Shown in pieces: positions 9,841-21,824 of a stretch of DNA of 64,000 nucleotides. The notes under the pieces are model-generated. The model was not told where the DNA came from. It ran no database searches and saw only the letters and a list, made by a program, of their open reading frames with translations. The DNA is from Streptomyces sp. HUAS ZL42 (GTDB taxonomy: Bacteria > Actinomycetota > Actinomycetes > Streptomycetales > Streptomycetaceae): assembly GCF_040782645.1 (NCBI RefSeq), contig NZ_CP160403.1, forward strand, positions 9,521,001 through 9,585,000, written 5' to 3'. Every line of letters starts with the position of its first letter. The stretch's first letter is position 1. Made by a program: the position numbers and the translations under genes.

Positions 9841-10364
9841 GGCTCCCACAGTGTCCGCACCTCCGCTCCCATACGGTCCAGTGCGCGGTCGGCCAGCGCG
9901 GTCAGCGAGAGGTCGACCCACTTCCCGGGCGCCCGGGCCACCAAGCCTCCGTCGGCGTGCTCGCTCACCTCGGCGGCGGGACCGAGGAGGACACGGGCCC
10001 GGTGTGCCAGCTGCTCCCGCAGGGACGCGTAGCCTTCGGTCAGGCGCAGCTCCCCGACCCGTTCGGCGGCCGCGCGGCGCAGTTCGTCGTACGCCTCCCT
10101 GCGGGCGGCGAGCGTACGGGACCTGGCCTCCCGCCGGGCCCTGACGAGGTGGTCGCGGGCGGCGTCCGCGCCGTCGGCCTCGCCCTGGCGCCGGGCCTCG
10201 TCGAGGATCGCCCGGGCCTCGGCGCGGGCTTTGCCGAGCAGGGCGGCGGCCTCTTGCTCGGTGCGGGCCAGGAGCGCGTCCGCGTCGACGTGAGCTGCCC
10301 GCAGCAGTCCCGCCCTGACCGGGTCGAGGGCGTCCGTCGTCTGGTCGGGGGCCGGGGTCGTCAT
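9837..10364 (-). CDS. ntpE: V/A-type ATPase subunit E (peripheral stalk)
   Basis: 175 residues. The N-terminal half is a charged Ala/Glu/Arg-rich helix with heptad spacing (about residues 25-110), and the C-terminal half is a small globular domain ending in VRTLWEP. That is the layout of the V-type E stalk that pairs with the H/G subunit and holds the head static. The identity rests on position between F and A and on architecture more than on strong sequence motifs. Its ATG overlaps the stop of F. Confidence 0.82.
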   Translation of the reverse strand: MTTPAPDQTTDALDPVRAGLLRAAHVDADALLARTEQEAAALLGKARAEARAILDEARRQGEADGADAARDHLVRARREARSRTLAARREAYDELRRAAAERVGELRLTEGYASLREQLAHRARVLLGPAAEVSEHADGGLVARAPGKWVDLSLTALADRALDRMGAEVRTLWEP

Positions 10365-10588
10365 GGCGGCATCACGGCCGTCAGCGGGCGTCGGCCCCCG
10401 GGGGCCGCGGGGTCCGATTCCAGCGCCGCGGCCGCGGCGGGGGTGAGGATCACCAGGTCGACGCCGTCCGGCAGGTTGCGCCAGTGACGGCGTACGTCGT
10501 CCGGGCCGTCGGCGACGAGGACGACCGCTCCGGCAAGCGCCAGACCGGCCACCCGGGCCCGTTCTCCGAGGGCGGCGACGCGGCCCAT
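10361..10588 (-). CDS. V/A-type ATPase subunit F (short)
   Basis: Only 75 residues. It has an alternating beta/alpha pattern (GLALAGAVVLVADGPDDVRRHW, then VDLVILTP) like the Rossmann-type fold of V-type F, which binds the rotor shaft. Typical F subunits are about 100 residues, so this one is short, mainly at its C-terminus. The ATG lies two bases after the stop of subunit K, and the stop overlaps the start of E. Assigned by position and fold pattern. Confidence 0.75.
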   Translation of the reverse strand: MGRVAALGERARVAGLALAGAVVLVADGPDDVRRHWRNLPDGVDLVILTPAAAAALESDPAAPGGRRPLTAVMPP

Positions 10589-10590
10589 GG

Positions 10591-12492
<1,902 letters not shown>

Positions 12493-12506
<14 letters not shown>

Positions 12507-13476
12507 CGAGCACCTCCGAGGGCCAGTCTCCGGGGCCGCCGCCCCTGGCGGCCAGTTCCAGCGCGCCGCGGGTCCGCCACGCGTCGGCGGACAGCAGCGC
12601 CACGGCCCCCACCACCGGCTGCGGTCCGAAGTCCGAGCCGCGCAGCAGTTCCCGGCCGTCCCGCTCAACCGCGTCCCACCACCGCGCCTCCGCCCGCCAC
12701 AGGTCCGCCGCCTCGTCGACATCCGCCAGCAGCCACCGCGCCGTGGCCGGCAGCGCATTCCGGAAGTCGGCATACGAGCCCGCGCCCACCGCTCGATGGC
12801 CGAGCAGGCGGGCCGCACGGCGGGCGGAGACGTCCGGCATCCGGCGGCCGACGACGAACACCTCACGGCCGAACAGCAGGGCGAGCCGGGCCGCGGCCCA
12901 GCGCGCGGCGTCGGGAGCGGCCGCCGCGAGCCGTAGTGCGGCGGACACCCGCATACCGGTGGCCACAGCGGCCGGGGAGTCGCCTCCGGGATCGCCCCAG
13001 GCGGAGGCCGCCAGCGTGGTACGCAGCTCCGACGGCGTACGGGTTCGGGCGAGCCGTTTCCAGGCGGTCGCGAGCGCGCCCAGGCGGTAGGGCGGGGGGC
13101 GGAGGCGTTGCGTGCCCGTCTGTCGCGGGTCGGCCGGGGTGGGGCCGGGAGTTTCGGCCGAGAGGGAACGTAGATGGTGTTCGGTGTTGGAGATCTCGAA
13201 TCCGGCGGCGAGCGCCCGGATGGCGTCGGTGCCGGTGGCCGGTTGCCAGCCGGCGAGAACCCGCAGATGCCACAGCAGTGTTGCCGAGACCGCACGCTGG
13301 GCCTCGGCCGGGGTGACGCCGGGGGCGACGTCGTGCCGATACGCGGTGGCCGCCAAGTAGCGCAAGGCGTCGTCCAACGTCCGGGACCCGGCCACGTCCC
13401 GGACGCCTTCCGCGCCCAGGCACCTGGTCCGCAGAGCCCGTGCCCGGGTCGCACCGGCCACCCATCCGGCACCCAT
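12493..13476 (-). CDS. ntpC: V/A-type ATPase subunit C (AC39-like)
   Basis: 327 residues, almost entirely helical, with the pattern of the AC39/C subunit that links the rotor to the c-ring (for example LDDALRYLAATAYRHDV near the N-terminus and ARRAARLLGHRAVGAGSYADF later). The ATG follows AGGAGGG at good distance and overlaps the upstream stop by one base (TGATG). Sequence similarity within this family is low, so the call rests partly on the operon. Confidence 0.85.
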
Positions 13477-13976
13477 CAGGGACCACCCTCCTGGGGCCTG
13501 CCGCGGAACGGAGCCCGGTGAGGCGGCGGTGCGGGTGACGATCCCTTCCCCGGCGCGAGGTCCTCCAGCACCAGTGCGACCACACGGTCGGCGAGCGGGG
13601 ACGTGCGGGTCCTGGCACGGTTGCGTACGGCGGCTGCCTCGCGCTCGGCTGCGGCGCGCAGTGCCGCCGCCTCGCCCTCGGCGGCACGCAGCACCTGCTC
13701 GGCCGCGCGCTCCCGGACCCGAAGGGCCTCCTCGCCTGCCTCGGCCACGATCGCCTCGGCCTGCCGTTCGGCTTGCCGTCGGCGTGACGCGGCGGCGTCG
13801 TCGGCCCGCTCGCGAACAGTCCTGGCTTCCGCCTCCGCCTGTTCGAGCAGGGCCAGGGGCGGTGCGAGTTCCGCGCGGAGTTCGGCGGAGCGGTCCGCGG
13901 GGACACCACCCGGCGCGGCACGGCCGGGCGAGGCTGCCGGCCGGAACCGTGTCAGAAAGTCCCGCAAACCCGCCAC
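13476..13976 (-). CDS. V/A-type ATPase peripheral stalk subunit H/G-like
   Basis: 166 residues. Residues about 30-125 form one long Ala/Glu/Arg coiled coil (for example EQAEAEARTVRERADDAAA), with a short disordered Pro-rich tail. This fits the H (bacterial/archaeal) or G stalk subunit that pairs with E. The GTG start has GGAGGAGGG upstream. It is the first gene of the operon, whose promoter lies in the 188-base gap shared with the divergent CBS-BON gene, next to two DosR-like palindromes. Confidence 0.8.
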   Translation of the reverse strand: MAGLRDFLTRFRPAASPGRAAPGGVPADRSAELRAELAPPLALLEQAEAEARTVRERADDAAASRRRQAERQAEAIVAEAGEEALRVRERAAEQVLRAAEGEAAALRAAAEREAAAVRNRARTRTSPLADRVVALVLEDLAPGKGSSPAPPPHRAPFRGRPQEGGP

Positions 13977-14062
13977 GAACCCTCCTCCAGGTCGGTGCAA
14001 GACCCTGGTCCGCTGAGCAATTCCCAGTCTCCACGGTGGACGCAGACGTGTCGCGCCGCGTT

Positions 14063-14076
14063 GGGCCACCGGTCCC
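14063..14076. promoter_or_regulatory. DosR/DevR-like palindrome 1
   Basis: GGGCCACCGGTCCC fits GGG[A/C]C-N4-G[G/T]CCC, close to the GGGAC-N4-GTCCC core of the mycobacterial DosR box. It lies between the divergent V-ATPase operon and CBS-BON gene. Confidence 0.5.
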
Positions 14077-14082
14077 GCGCCG

Positions 14083-14096
14083 GGGCCGTTCGGCCC
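14083..14096. promoter_or_regulatory. DosR/DevR-like palindrome 2
   Basis: GGGCCGTTCGGCCC fits the same form. Its start is 20 bases from that of the first copy, about two helical turns, as expected for side-by-side binding of a NarL/FixJ-type regulator. Confidence 0.5.
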
Positions 14097-14164
14097 GGGG
14101 GCCACACCACTGATTCGATGCGAGACTGATCCCGTAGGTGGACGGCGTCCCCTGGGAGGCAGCC

Positions 14165-15025
14165 GTGAGCGACTTCGAGCGCAGCTCCGCGGGGAAGGAT
14201 GCCCGTCACACCACGCCTGGCCGCCACTGGACACCCCAGGAAGAACCGCGCCAGGAGGCGTTGGGCCGCTACCTCGCCGCGGTCGCCGCCGCCGCGTCGG
14301 CGAGGAGCGCCGAGGAGAGCGAGCCCGGTAGCGGAAGGGAAAGGGCCGAGACGGCTGCCACGGCCGCGGAAGTGCCCTCCGTCCAGCTACCGGCCGTACT
14401 CCGCGTGCGGGACGTCATGCAGGTTCCGGCGGTCTCCGTCCCCGGCGACATGCCGTTCCTCGACGTGGCCCACACGCTCGCCCGGGAGCAGGTGAGCGCC
14501 GTACCGGTGGTCGACGCGGACGACCACGTGATCGGCGTCGTCTCGGAGTCGGATCTGCTGGCGAAGGCCGCCGTCATGGCGGAGCCGCACCGGCACGGAC
14601 CTGTCGGCAGGTTGTGGCAGCACCGCCTGTACGACAAGAGCCACGGCGACACGGCGGCCACGTTGATGACCTTCCCGCCGGTCACTGTTCACCCGGCGGA
14701 GCGAGTGGCCGATGCCGCGTGGACCGCCGCCCACGCGAGGCTGAAGCGGCTGCCCGTGACCGACTACCGCGGCCGGCTCGTCGGTGTGGTGAGCCGACGT
14801 GATCTGCTGCGGGCCCTGATCCGGGACGACGCCGAGATCCGGGCCGAGGTCGAGTCGCTGGTCGGGCAGCACCTGCTGGATCCACGCGCTGTCGAGGTCG
14901 CCGTGGAGAACGGCGTGGTGACCATCACAGGGAGACTGGACAGGGCCGTGGTCACCGAACTGATCGCATCGGTGCGGGATGTCGACGACGTCGTCGATGT
15001 CGTCGACGGCACAGAGGCAGTCTGA
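14165..15025 (+). CDS. CBS-BON domain protein
   Basis: 286 residues. A low-complexity N-terminal part (about 1-75) is followed by two CBS motifs (about 80-205; RDVMQVPAVSV and LPVTDYRGRLVGVVSRRDLL) and a C-terminal BON domain (about 215-280; VENGVVTITGRLD). CBS pairs usually bind adenine nucleotides. The protein resembles hypoxic-response CBS proteins with an added BON module. GTG at 14165 is preferred because GGGAGG sits just before it, and an in-frame GTG lies nine codons upstream. It is divergent from the V-ATPase operon and probably shares its control region. Confidence 0.9.
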   Translation: MSDFERSSAGKDARHTTPGRHWTPQEEPRQEALGRYLAAVAAAASARSAEESEPGSGRERAETAATAAEVPSVQLPAVLRVRDVMQVPAVSVPGDMPFLDVAHTLAREQVSAVPVVDADDHVIGVVSESDLLAKAAVMAEPHRHGPVGRLWQHRLYDKSHGDTAATLMTFPPVTVHPAERVADAAWTAAHARLKRLPVTDYRGRLVGVVSRRDLLRALIRDDAEIRAEVESLVGQHLLDPRAVEVAVENGVVTITGRLDRAVVTELIASVRDVDDVVDVVDGTEAV

Positions 15026-15055
15026 GCCCTGATCGTCCCGCTCGGAGGTGGCGCG

Positions 15056-15071
15056 GTCGCGCGGTCGCGAC
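15056..15071. terminator. Possible terminator hairpin between convergent genes
   Basis: GTCGCG-CGGT-CGCGAC forms a six-pair stem with a four-base loop between the convergent CBS-BON and hemerythrin genes. No U-tract is present, as is common in streptomycetes. Confidence 0.4.
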
Positions 15072-15098
15072 ATGGACGCTGTGAGCGGACAGCGGGCT

Positions 15099-15590
15099 TC
15101 ACTGGTTGTGGCCGGAGTGCGCCAACTCGGCGAGAAGCTGTTCTGCCTCGGCAGCGGGAAGCCGCTCCTCGAGTAGCGGCAGGTAGATCTCCTCTTCCTT
15201 CGCGAAGTGGACCTTGACCAGCGTGTACAGGCCATACAGGACGCGGCGCAGTGCGGCCTGCAGCTCGTCGTTGAGCCCCTCCCGGTCCACCGCCTCGCGC
15301 AGTGTGGCCAGTTCGCGCGCCAGTCGGCCGACCTCGACGTGTTCCCTGGACATCGTTGCGGTCGCTTCGGCGGCACCCATCACTCGAGCGATCGCCGGGT
15401 ACAGCACATGGTCTTCGGCTTCGGCGTGCGGGATGAGGTGATCGGCGAGGAAGAGCTGGATGGCGCCGAGCGCGGTGCCGAGCGCTTCCGGCGTCGTTCG
15501 ACCCACGGTGTCGGCGACCGTGCGCAGTGTCTCGATGTGCGGCAGCAGGTGCTCGTGCTCACTGTGCAACTGCTGGGTCAGTGTGGCCAC
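15099..15590 (-). CDS. Hemerythrin HHE domain protein
   Basis: 163 residues with the helical HHE pattern: HSEHEHLLPHIETL near the N-terminus, FLADHLIPHAEAEDHVLYP (about residues 55-73), SREHVEV and HFAKEEEIYLP near the end. The paired His and Glu residues would hold a diiron site that binds O2 or NO, or stores iron. The GTG start has GGGGAGGAG upstream. It is divergent from pspA. A role in oxygen or nitrosative sensing fits the dormancy-type neighbourhood but is inferred. Confidence 0.9.
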   Translation of the reverse strand: MATLTQQLHSEHEHLLPHIETLRTVADTVGRTTPEALGTALGAIQLFLADHLIPHAEAEDHVLYPAIARVMGAAEATATMSREHVEVGRLARELATLREAVDREGLNDELQAALRRVLYGLYTLVKVHFAKEEEIYLPLLEERLPAAEAEQLLAELAHSGHNQ

Positions 15591-15838
15591 GATCTCCTCC
15601 CCTCGGAAACATCGCACCGTCCTCCTGCCCTTTGTCATCAGGCTACGGAGTCCCGCCGGCTCTCGCCCCATGAGGCGATCCTGAAAAGTTGCTGGATGTG
15701 CCGGCCGAAACGTCACCGGCCGACCGGGACGCCAGGACCAAGGTTGCGGCCCGGACCACGCCGCCGGAGCCTGGAGGTGTCCCGCAGACGAGGCATGGAC
15801 CGGCTGATTCCTCACCGATCGAGAGGAGGCAGGCCGCT

Positions 15839-16615
15839 ATGACCAGCATCGCCCAGCGCATAGCCACCCTCTTCCGGATGAAGGCGAACAAGGCTCTGGA
15901 CAAGGCCGAAGACCCGCGCGAGGTTCTGGACTACTCCTATGCCCAGCAGCAGGAGATGCTGCAGAAGGTACGTCGTGGTGTGGCGGACGTTGCCACCAGC
16001 CGCAAGCGCATCGACCTGCAGATCAACCAGTTGCGCCAGTCCAGCGGCAAGCTGGAGGGGCAGGCCCAGCAGGCGCTCGCCGCCGGACGCGAGGACCTCG
16101 CGCGCGAAGCCCTGAGCCGGCGCACCGCCGTGGCTTCCCAGCTCACGGACCTCCAGAGCCAGCAGGCATCGCTCCAGGCCGAGGAGGAGAAACTCACCCT
16201 CGCCTCCCAGCGCCTGCAAGCGAAGGTGGACACCTTCCGCACCAGCAAGGAGACCATCAAGGCCCGCTACACCGCCGCCGAGGCCCAGACCCGCATCACC
16301 GAGGCCGTCACCGGTATCGGCGAGGAGCTGGGCGATGTCGGCCTGGCCATGCAGCGCGCCGAGGACAAGACCGAACAGATGCAGGCGCGCGCCGGGGCGC
16401 TGGACGAACTGCTCGCTTCCGGCGCTCTGGAGGACGCCACCCTTCCAGCCGGCCGCGACGACATCCAGGCCGAACTCGAGCGCGTCACCTCCGGCCAGGA
16501 CGTGGACAGGGAACTGGCCCGGATGAAAGCCCAGCTCCCCGAGTCCGCCACTCCGCCGGCCGTGGAAGGAAAGAGCGCCGAGCAGGGCCCGCCGGACCAG
16601 GAGGCCACATCATGA
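15839..16615 (+). CDS. pspA: PspA/IM30 (ESCRT-III-like) membrane-stress protein
   Basis: 258 residues, nearly all helical. An N-terminal amphipathic segment (SIAQRIATLFRMKANKALD) is followed by a long coiled coil rich in Gln/Glu/Arg, the PspA/IM30 signature. Such proteins bind stressed membranes and help keep the proton gradient. The ATG has GAGAGGAGG upstream. The stop overlaps the next start (ATGA), giving the actinobacterial pspA-pspAA pair. The other Psp partners (PspM/PspN, ClgR) are not seen here. Confidence 0.95.
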   Translation: MTSIAQRIATLFRMKANKALDKAEDPREVLDYSYAQQQEMLQKVRRGVADVATSRKRIDLQINQLRQSSGKLEGQAQQALAAGREDLAREALSRRTAVASQLTDLQSQQASLQAEEEKLTLASQRLQAKVDTFRTSKETIKARYTAAEAQTRITEAVTGIGEELGDVGLAMQRAEDKTEQMQARAGALDELLASGALEDATLPAGRDDIQAELERVTSGQDVDRELARMKAQLPESATPPAVEGKSAEQGPPDQEATS

Positions 16616-16890
16616 TCATGCGGATTCTCGGTGAGGGTCAGTACGAGGTCACCGACGAACACGTCGACCGGCTCAACGAGCTGGATGCCGCCCTGCAGTC
16701 GGCAGTCGACGCCCGCAACGAGACGGCGTTCGCCACCGCCCTGTCGGCCCTGCTGGACGCCGTGCGAAGCCTCGGCACACCCCTGCCGGACGAGATGATC
16801 ACGCCGTCCGACCTGGTGCTGCCGGATGAGGACACCAGCCTCCAACAGGTGCGGGAGCTGCTCTCCGACGAGGGCCTGATCCCGGGGTGA
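16612..16890 (+). CDS. pspAA: PspA-associated protein PspAA
   Basis: 92 residues, MIMRILGEGQYEV at the N-terminus followed by a helical acidic body and the conserved LLSDEGLIPG end. It matches the small PspAA proteins fused or adjacent to PspA in actinobacteria, whose biochemical role is not settled. It is translationally coupled to pspA by an ATGA overlap and followed by a hairpin. Confidence 0.88.
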   Translation: MIMRILGEGQYEVTDEHVDRLNELDAALQSAVDARNETAFATALSALLDAVRSLGTPLPDEMITPSDLVLPDEDTSLQQVRELLSDEGLIPG

Positions 16891-16900
16891 TGGCGCTGCG

Positions 16901-16927
16901 CAGCCGATCCGGCCCGACCGGCGGCTG
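16901..16927 (+). terminator. Terminator hairpin after pspAA
   Basis: Outer stem CAGCCG/CGGCTG with an inner CCGG/CCGG stem, starting 11 bases after the pspAA stop. No U-tract. Confidence 0.5.
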
Positions 16928-16943
16928 ACCGTGCGGGTGCTGG

Positions 16944-17330
16944 TCACGTCTTTCCCGCTCGGGCTGCTGTACGTGGCTTGTCGCCGCGTGCGCCCATGGC
17001 GTCGCCGACCATCACGGTGACCGCGCGGAACGCGTCCGGCGCGCACGGCGGCGACCCTGCCAGCGTGGCTGAGCTCGGCGCGCCGCAGCCGAGCGTGAGG
17101 CAACAGCAGCCGAGGACGGCGGCGACCTCCTGGGCGGGTTCGACGCGGTCGCCGGTGAGCAAACTCCGCTGTGGCCGCGCCGTCGAGGAGGGTACCGATT
17201 GTCGACAGCGCGGGCCGAGAAGGCTGTGCGGCCGCGGGGTTGGGACGGCCGATGCAGACCCGGTGACCGTTCACCGCCTGTGCCGCAGCCACAAGGGCCG
17301 CGTGCTGGTTGCGGGACGCCAATTCACCGT
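16944..17330 (-). pseudogene. Relic of a heavy-metal P-type ATPase
   Basis: Read on the minus strand, fragments of the cytoplasmic domain of a P1B-type ATPase appear in order but in alternating frames: MLTGDRVEPAQEVAAVLG (the TGD hinge), then AELSHAGRVAAVRA in another frame (compare AELLPADKVAAVR of CopA-like pumps), then VMVGDAMGARGDK back in the first frame (compare MVGDGVNDAPAL, with the essential DGVND destroyed). More degenerate matter (LASRNQHAALVAAA) lies upstream. No membrane part remains. It is clearly non-functional if the assignment is right. Confidence 0.5.
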
Positions 17331-17457
17331 CTTCCGGAAGGCCGCGGGTTCAGAAGAACCTGAGAGATTCCTGTGCCAGGCTGACGCGCCCCATCGGCCG
17401 GCACGCGGGAACGTGACCGAGCCGACTCCTGACGGTCGCTTTCTGGAGGAACACCCG

Positions 17458-17997
17458 ATGAGCCTCACCGTTGTCAACGGTCTGCCGGCACACGTCCTGA
17501 TCGTGCACTTCGTCGTCGTGCTCGTCCCGCTGAGCGCACTGGCGGTCGTGGTCGGCGCGATATGGCCGCGTGCCGCCCGGCGCATGGGGATTGTGCTGCC
17601 GGCGCTGGCCCTGGTGGCGCTGGCGAGCGTGCCCCTGGCCACGGAGGCCGGCGAGTGGCTGGAGGAGCACGTCGACAGCAACGCCCTGGTACGCAGGCAC
17701 GCAGAACTCGGCGACGGGTTGCTCCCCTGGGCCGCGGGCCTGTTCGTGCTGGCGACGGCGGTCTGGTGGACGACCCGACGGTCGGCCGCGGCACAGACCG
17801 CTCCCGCGGAGCAGCGGACCCGGTCAGCCTCGTCCCGGTCCGCGCTGGTAGTCCGCTTGGCGGCGGCGGTGCTGTCCGTCGGGGTGGCCGCGGGCGCAGT
17901 CGTGGACGTTTACCGGATCGGCGACTCCGGGGCGAAGGCCGCCTGGCAGGACGGCTTCTCCAAGACCGCCACGGGTGAGCGGAGTGACAACGACTGA
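17458..17997 (+). CDS. DUF2231 domain membrane protein
   Basis: 179 residues with four predicted membrane helices (about 8-30, 40-60, 82-102, 128-148). The DUF2231 hallmarks are present: GLPAHVLIVHFVVVLVPL at the start, HAELGDGLLPW in the middle and YRIGDSGAKAAW near the end. The conserved His residues suggest haem or metal contacts, but function is unknown. The ATG has CTGGAGGA upstream. It sits alone between the ATPase relic and the convergent ACP gene. Confidence 0.9.
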   Translation: MSLTVVNGLPAHVLIVHFVVVLVPLSALAVVVGAIWPRAARRMGIVLPALALVALASVPLATEAGEWLEEHVDSNALVRRHAELGDGLLPWAAGLFVLATAVWWTTRRSAAAQTAPAEQRTRSASSRSALVVRLAAAVLSVGVAAGAVVDVYRIGDSGAKAAWQDGFSKTATGERSDND

Positions 17998-17999
17998 CG

Positions 18000-18040
18000 C
18001 ACCGGAAGCCGTGTGGGCAGGGCGCCGTCCGGTTCCGGTG
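18000..18040. terminator. Possible bidirectional terminator
   Basis: CACCGGAA and TTCCGGTG form an eight-pair stem with a 25-base loop between the convergent DUF2231 and acyl carrier protein genes. Confidence 0.35.
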
Positions 18041-18062
18041 GTGTGCCGCGGGCCGGGCCTGC

Positions 18063-18304
18063 TCACTTCGTGCGGGCGAGGAGGAAGTCGGTGCTTGCGG
18101 AAAGCGTGGTCAACTGTGGGGTTTCCTCATCGTCGATGCGGATACCGGTTCGCTCGCTGAGCGTCTCGATGAAACTCAGGAAGTCCAGCGAGTCCATCTC
18201 GAGGGCGTCGCGGAACTGGTCGTCGGGCCCAACGGTGGTGAAGTCGGCATCGGGGATGACTTGCGTGATCGATTCCTTGACGATGTCCAGTGCCTCGGTA
18301 CGGT

Positions 18305-18308
<4 letters not shown>
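18063..18308 (-). CDS. Acyl carrier protein
   Basis: 81 residues with the four-helix ACP pattern and the phosphopantetheine attachment Ser40 in EMDSLDF. It is the last gene of the acsA-pdhABC operon, with its ATG overlapping the E2 stop. The setting is unusual because no fatty-acid or polyketide synthase genes are near. It may carry acyl groups made from the acetyl-CoA produced by the operon, or take part in lipoate or other acyl transfer. That is inference. Confidence 0.92.
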
Positions 18309-19708
<1,400 letters not shown>

Positions 19709-19710
19709 GG

Positions 19711-20709
19711 TCAGCCCACCGCCCGGTGTGCCGCCGCGACGATGTCGGCGGTCTGCGGCAGGGCGGCCTCCTCCAACCGCCGGGCGTACGGGATGGGGAC
19801 CTCCGCGCTGCACACCCGTTCCACCGGGGCGTCCAGTTCGTAGAAGGACTCCTCGGCGATGCGGGCGGAGATCTCGGCGGCGAGGCTGCCGGTGCGCCAG
19901 GCCTCGTCGACGATCACCGCGCGGTGTGTGCGGGCCACGGTGGCGGTGATGGCTTCGTCGTCGAGGGGCCGAAGCGTGCGCAGGTCGACGACCTCGGCAT
20001 TGATGCCCTCGGTGGACAGTTCGTCCGCCGCCGCGAGCGCCTTGGGCAGTGAGCCGCCGTAGGTGATCAGGGAGATGTCGGTGCCGGGTCGGCGGATCGT
20101 GGCGTGATCGATGTCCACTGCCGTGGCGGGCGGGGAGAGTTCGCCGGCGGCGTTGTAGAGGCTTCCGTGCTCGAAGATCAGTACGGGATCGGGTTCGGCG
20201 AGTGCCGGGGCGAGCATGTGGCGGGCGTCCTCGATGGTGGCCGGTGCCAGCACGCGGATGCCCGGGATGTGTGCGTACCAGCCTTCCAGGCTGTGGGAGT
20301 GCTGGGCGGCGAGCTGCCGTCCCGCGCCCGTGGTCATGCGGATAACCAGCGGGACGGGGAGCTGGCCGCCGGACATGTGCAGCAGGGTGGCGGCGTTGTT
20401 GACGATCTGGTCGAGGGCGAGCAGGCTGAAGTTGACCGTCATGATCTCGACGATCGGTCGCATCCCGGCCAGGGCGGCGCCGATGCCCGCACCCACGAAC
20501 GCGGACTCCGACAGCGGGGTGTCGCGGACCCGCTCCGGCCCGAACTCCTCCAGCAGGCCGAGGCTGACGCCGAAGCATCCTCCGTAGCGGCCCACGTCCT
20601 CGCCCATGAGGAAGACGCGGTCGTCGGCGCTCAGCGCCTCCCGCAGTGCCTCACGCATGGCCTCTCGGTAGGTCGTCTTCGCCTTCTCCGGCTGCCCGTC
20701 CGCGCTCAT
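19711..20709 (-). CDS. pdhB: Pyruvate/2-oxoacid dehydrogenase E1 beta subunit
   Basis: 332 residues, the normal length for the transketolase-like beta subunit of alpha2beta2 E1. Landmarks are [41 protein letters not shown] and the C-terminal transketolase domain ([20 protein letters not shown]). The ATG at 20709 has GAGG at good spacing. A GTG two codons earlier overlaps the E1alpha stop and is the alternative. It pairs with E1alpha for thiamine-diphosphate-dependent decarboxylation. Confidence 0.95.
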   Translation of the reverse strand: MSADGQPEKAKTTYREAMREALREALSADDRVFLMGEDVGRYGGCFGVSLGLLEEFGPERVRDTPLSESAFVGAGIGAALAGMRPIVEIMTVNFSLLALDQIVNNAATLLHMSGGQLPVPLVIRMTTGAGRQLAAQHSHSLEGWYAHIPGIRVLAPATIEDARHMLAPALAEPDPVLIFEHGSLYNAAGELSPPATAVDIDHATIRRPGTDISLITYGGSLPKALAAADELSTEGINAEVVDLRTLRPLDDEAITATVARTHRAVIVDEAWRTGSLAAEISARIAEESFYELDAPVERVCSAEVPIPYARRLEEAALPQTADIVAAAHRAVG

Positions 20710-20711
20710 GC

Positions 20712-21824
20712 TCACCTCGCTTCCGCCGGGGCGCTGGTGACATGGAGGAGCAGGTCCTCGACCGGCTCCTCCGGTGCCTGCTCGGCCGTTTCGACGGCGC
20801 GGTCGACCTCGTCGGTGACGCGGTGCTCGATTCCGGTGAGTTCCTCGTCGCCCAGCTCATCGTCCTCGCGCATGCGGTCCATGAGCTGGTTGACGGGGTC
20901 CCGGGTCTTCCACCGCTCGATCTCCTCCTTGTCGCGGTAGCGGTCCGGGTCGTACATGGAGTGGGCGCGGAAGCGGTAGGTGCGCGCCTCGAGGAAGTGG
21001 GGGCCCGCGCCGCCCCGGATGGCCTCGGTGGCCCGGCGGGCGGCGTGCTCCACGGCCTCGACGTCCATGCCGTCGACGGCCCAGGCGACCATGCCGTACG
21101 AGGCTGCCCGCATGGCCAGGTCCGTCTGCGCCTCGTGCCGTTCGAGGGCTGTCCCCATGGCGTAGAGGTTGTTCTCGCAGACGAGCAGCAGCGGCAGGTT
21201 CCACAGGACGGCAAGGTTCGCCGTCTCGTGGAACTCGCCCTCGGCGAAGGCACCGTCGCCGAAGAAGCAGCAGGTGACGCGGGGCTGGTCGCGCATGCGG
21301 TCGGCGAGGGCGAGACCGGCGGCCAGTGGGAGACCGCCGGCGACGATCGCGTTGCCTCCGTAGAAGCGGCGGCTCGCGTCGAACAGGTGCATGGACCCAC
21401 CGCGTCCCCCGCTGCACCCGGTCGTCCTGCCGAACATCTCGGCCATGACAGCCTCGGCGGGGATGCCGCGGGCGAGTGCGTGGCCGTGCTCACGGTAGGT
21501 GGAGACCACCGCGTCCTCGGGGTACAGCGCTTCGTTGACGCCGACGGCGACGGCCTCCTCGCCGATGTAGAGGTGGACGAAGCCTCGGATCTTCGCCGCG
21601 CTGTACAACTCGACGCATCGTTCCTCGAAGCGCCGGATACGCAGCATGGCCGCCAGCAGATCCATCCGGTGCACGGCGTCCGGCCCGGCGGCCGGAACCT
21701 CTGTCCGCCCGGTCCTCTTGCTCGTCGGGGACTTCTTGCTCGTCGGGGTCTTCTTCGCGGCCGTCTTGGCAGGCTTCGGGGTCCCCGGGGCCTTCCTGGA
21801 GCGGGTGTTGCGGGCCAGGCTCAT
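20712..21824 (-). CDS. pdhA: Pyruvate/2-oxoacid dehydrogenase E1 alpha subunit
   Basis: 370 residues. The core carries the thiamine-diphosphate motif [12 protein letters not shown] ending in ENN, and the phosphorylation-loop-like region [11 protein letters not shown]. Residues about 8-40 form an unusual Lys/Thr/Pro/Ser-rich tail with repeats such as [14 protein letters not shown], resembling histone-H1-like tails and not part of the enzyme fold. The start overlaps the acetyl-CoA synthetase stop. Branched-chain substrates cannot be excluded from sequence alone. Confidence 0.94.
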   Translation of the reverse strand: MSLARNTRSRKAPGTPKPAKTAAKKTPTSKKSPTSKRTGRTEVPAAGPDAVHRMDLLAAMLRIRRFEERCVELYSAAKIRGFVHLYIGEEAVAVGVNEALYPEDAVVSTYREHGHALARGIPAEAVMAEMFGRTTGCSGGRGGSMHLFDASRRFYGGNAIVAGGLPLAAGLALADRMRDQPRVTCCFFGDGAFAEGEFHETANLAVLWNLPLLLVCENNLYAMGTALERHEAQTDLAMRAASYGMVAWAVDGMDVEAVEHAARRATEAIRGGAGPHFLEARTYRFRAHSMYDPDRYRDKEEIERWKTRDPVNQLMDRMREDDELGDEELTGIEHRVTDEVDRAVETAEQAPEEPVEDLLLHVTSAPAEAR

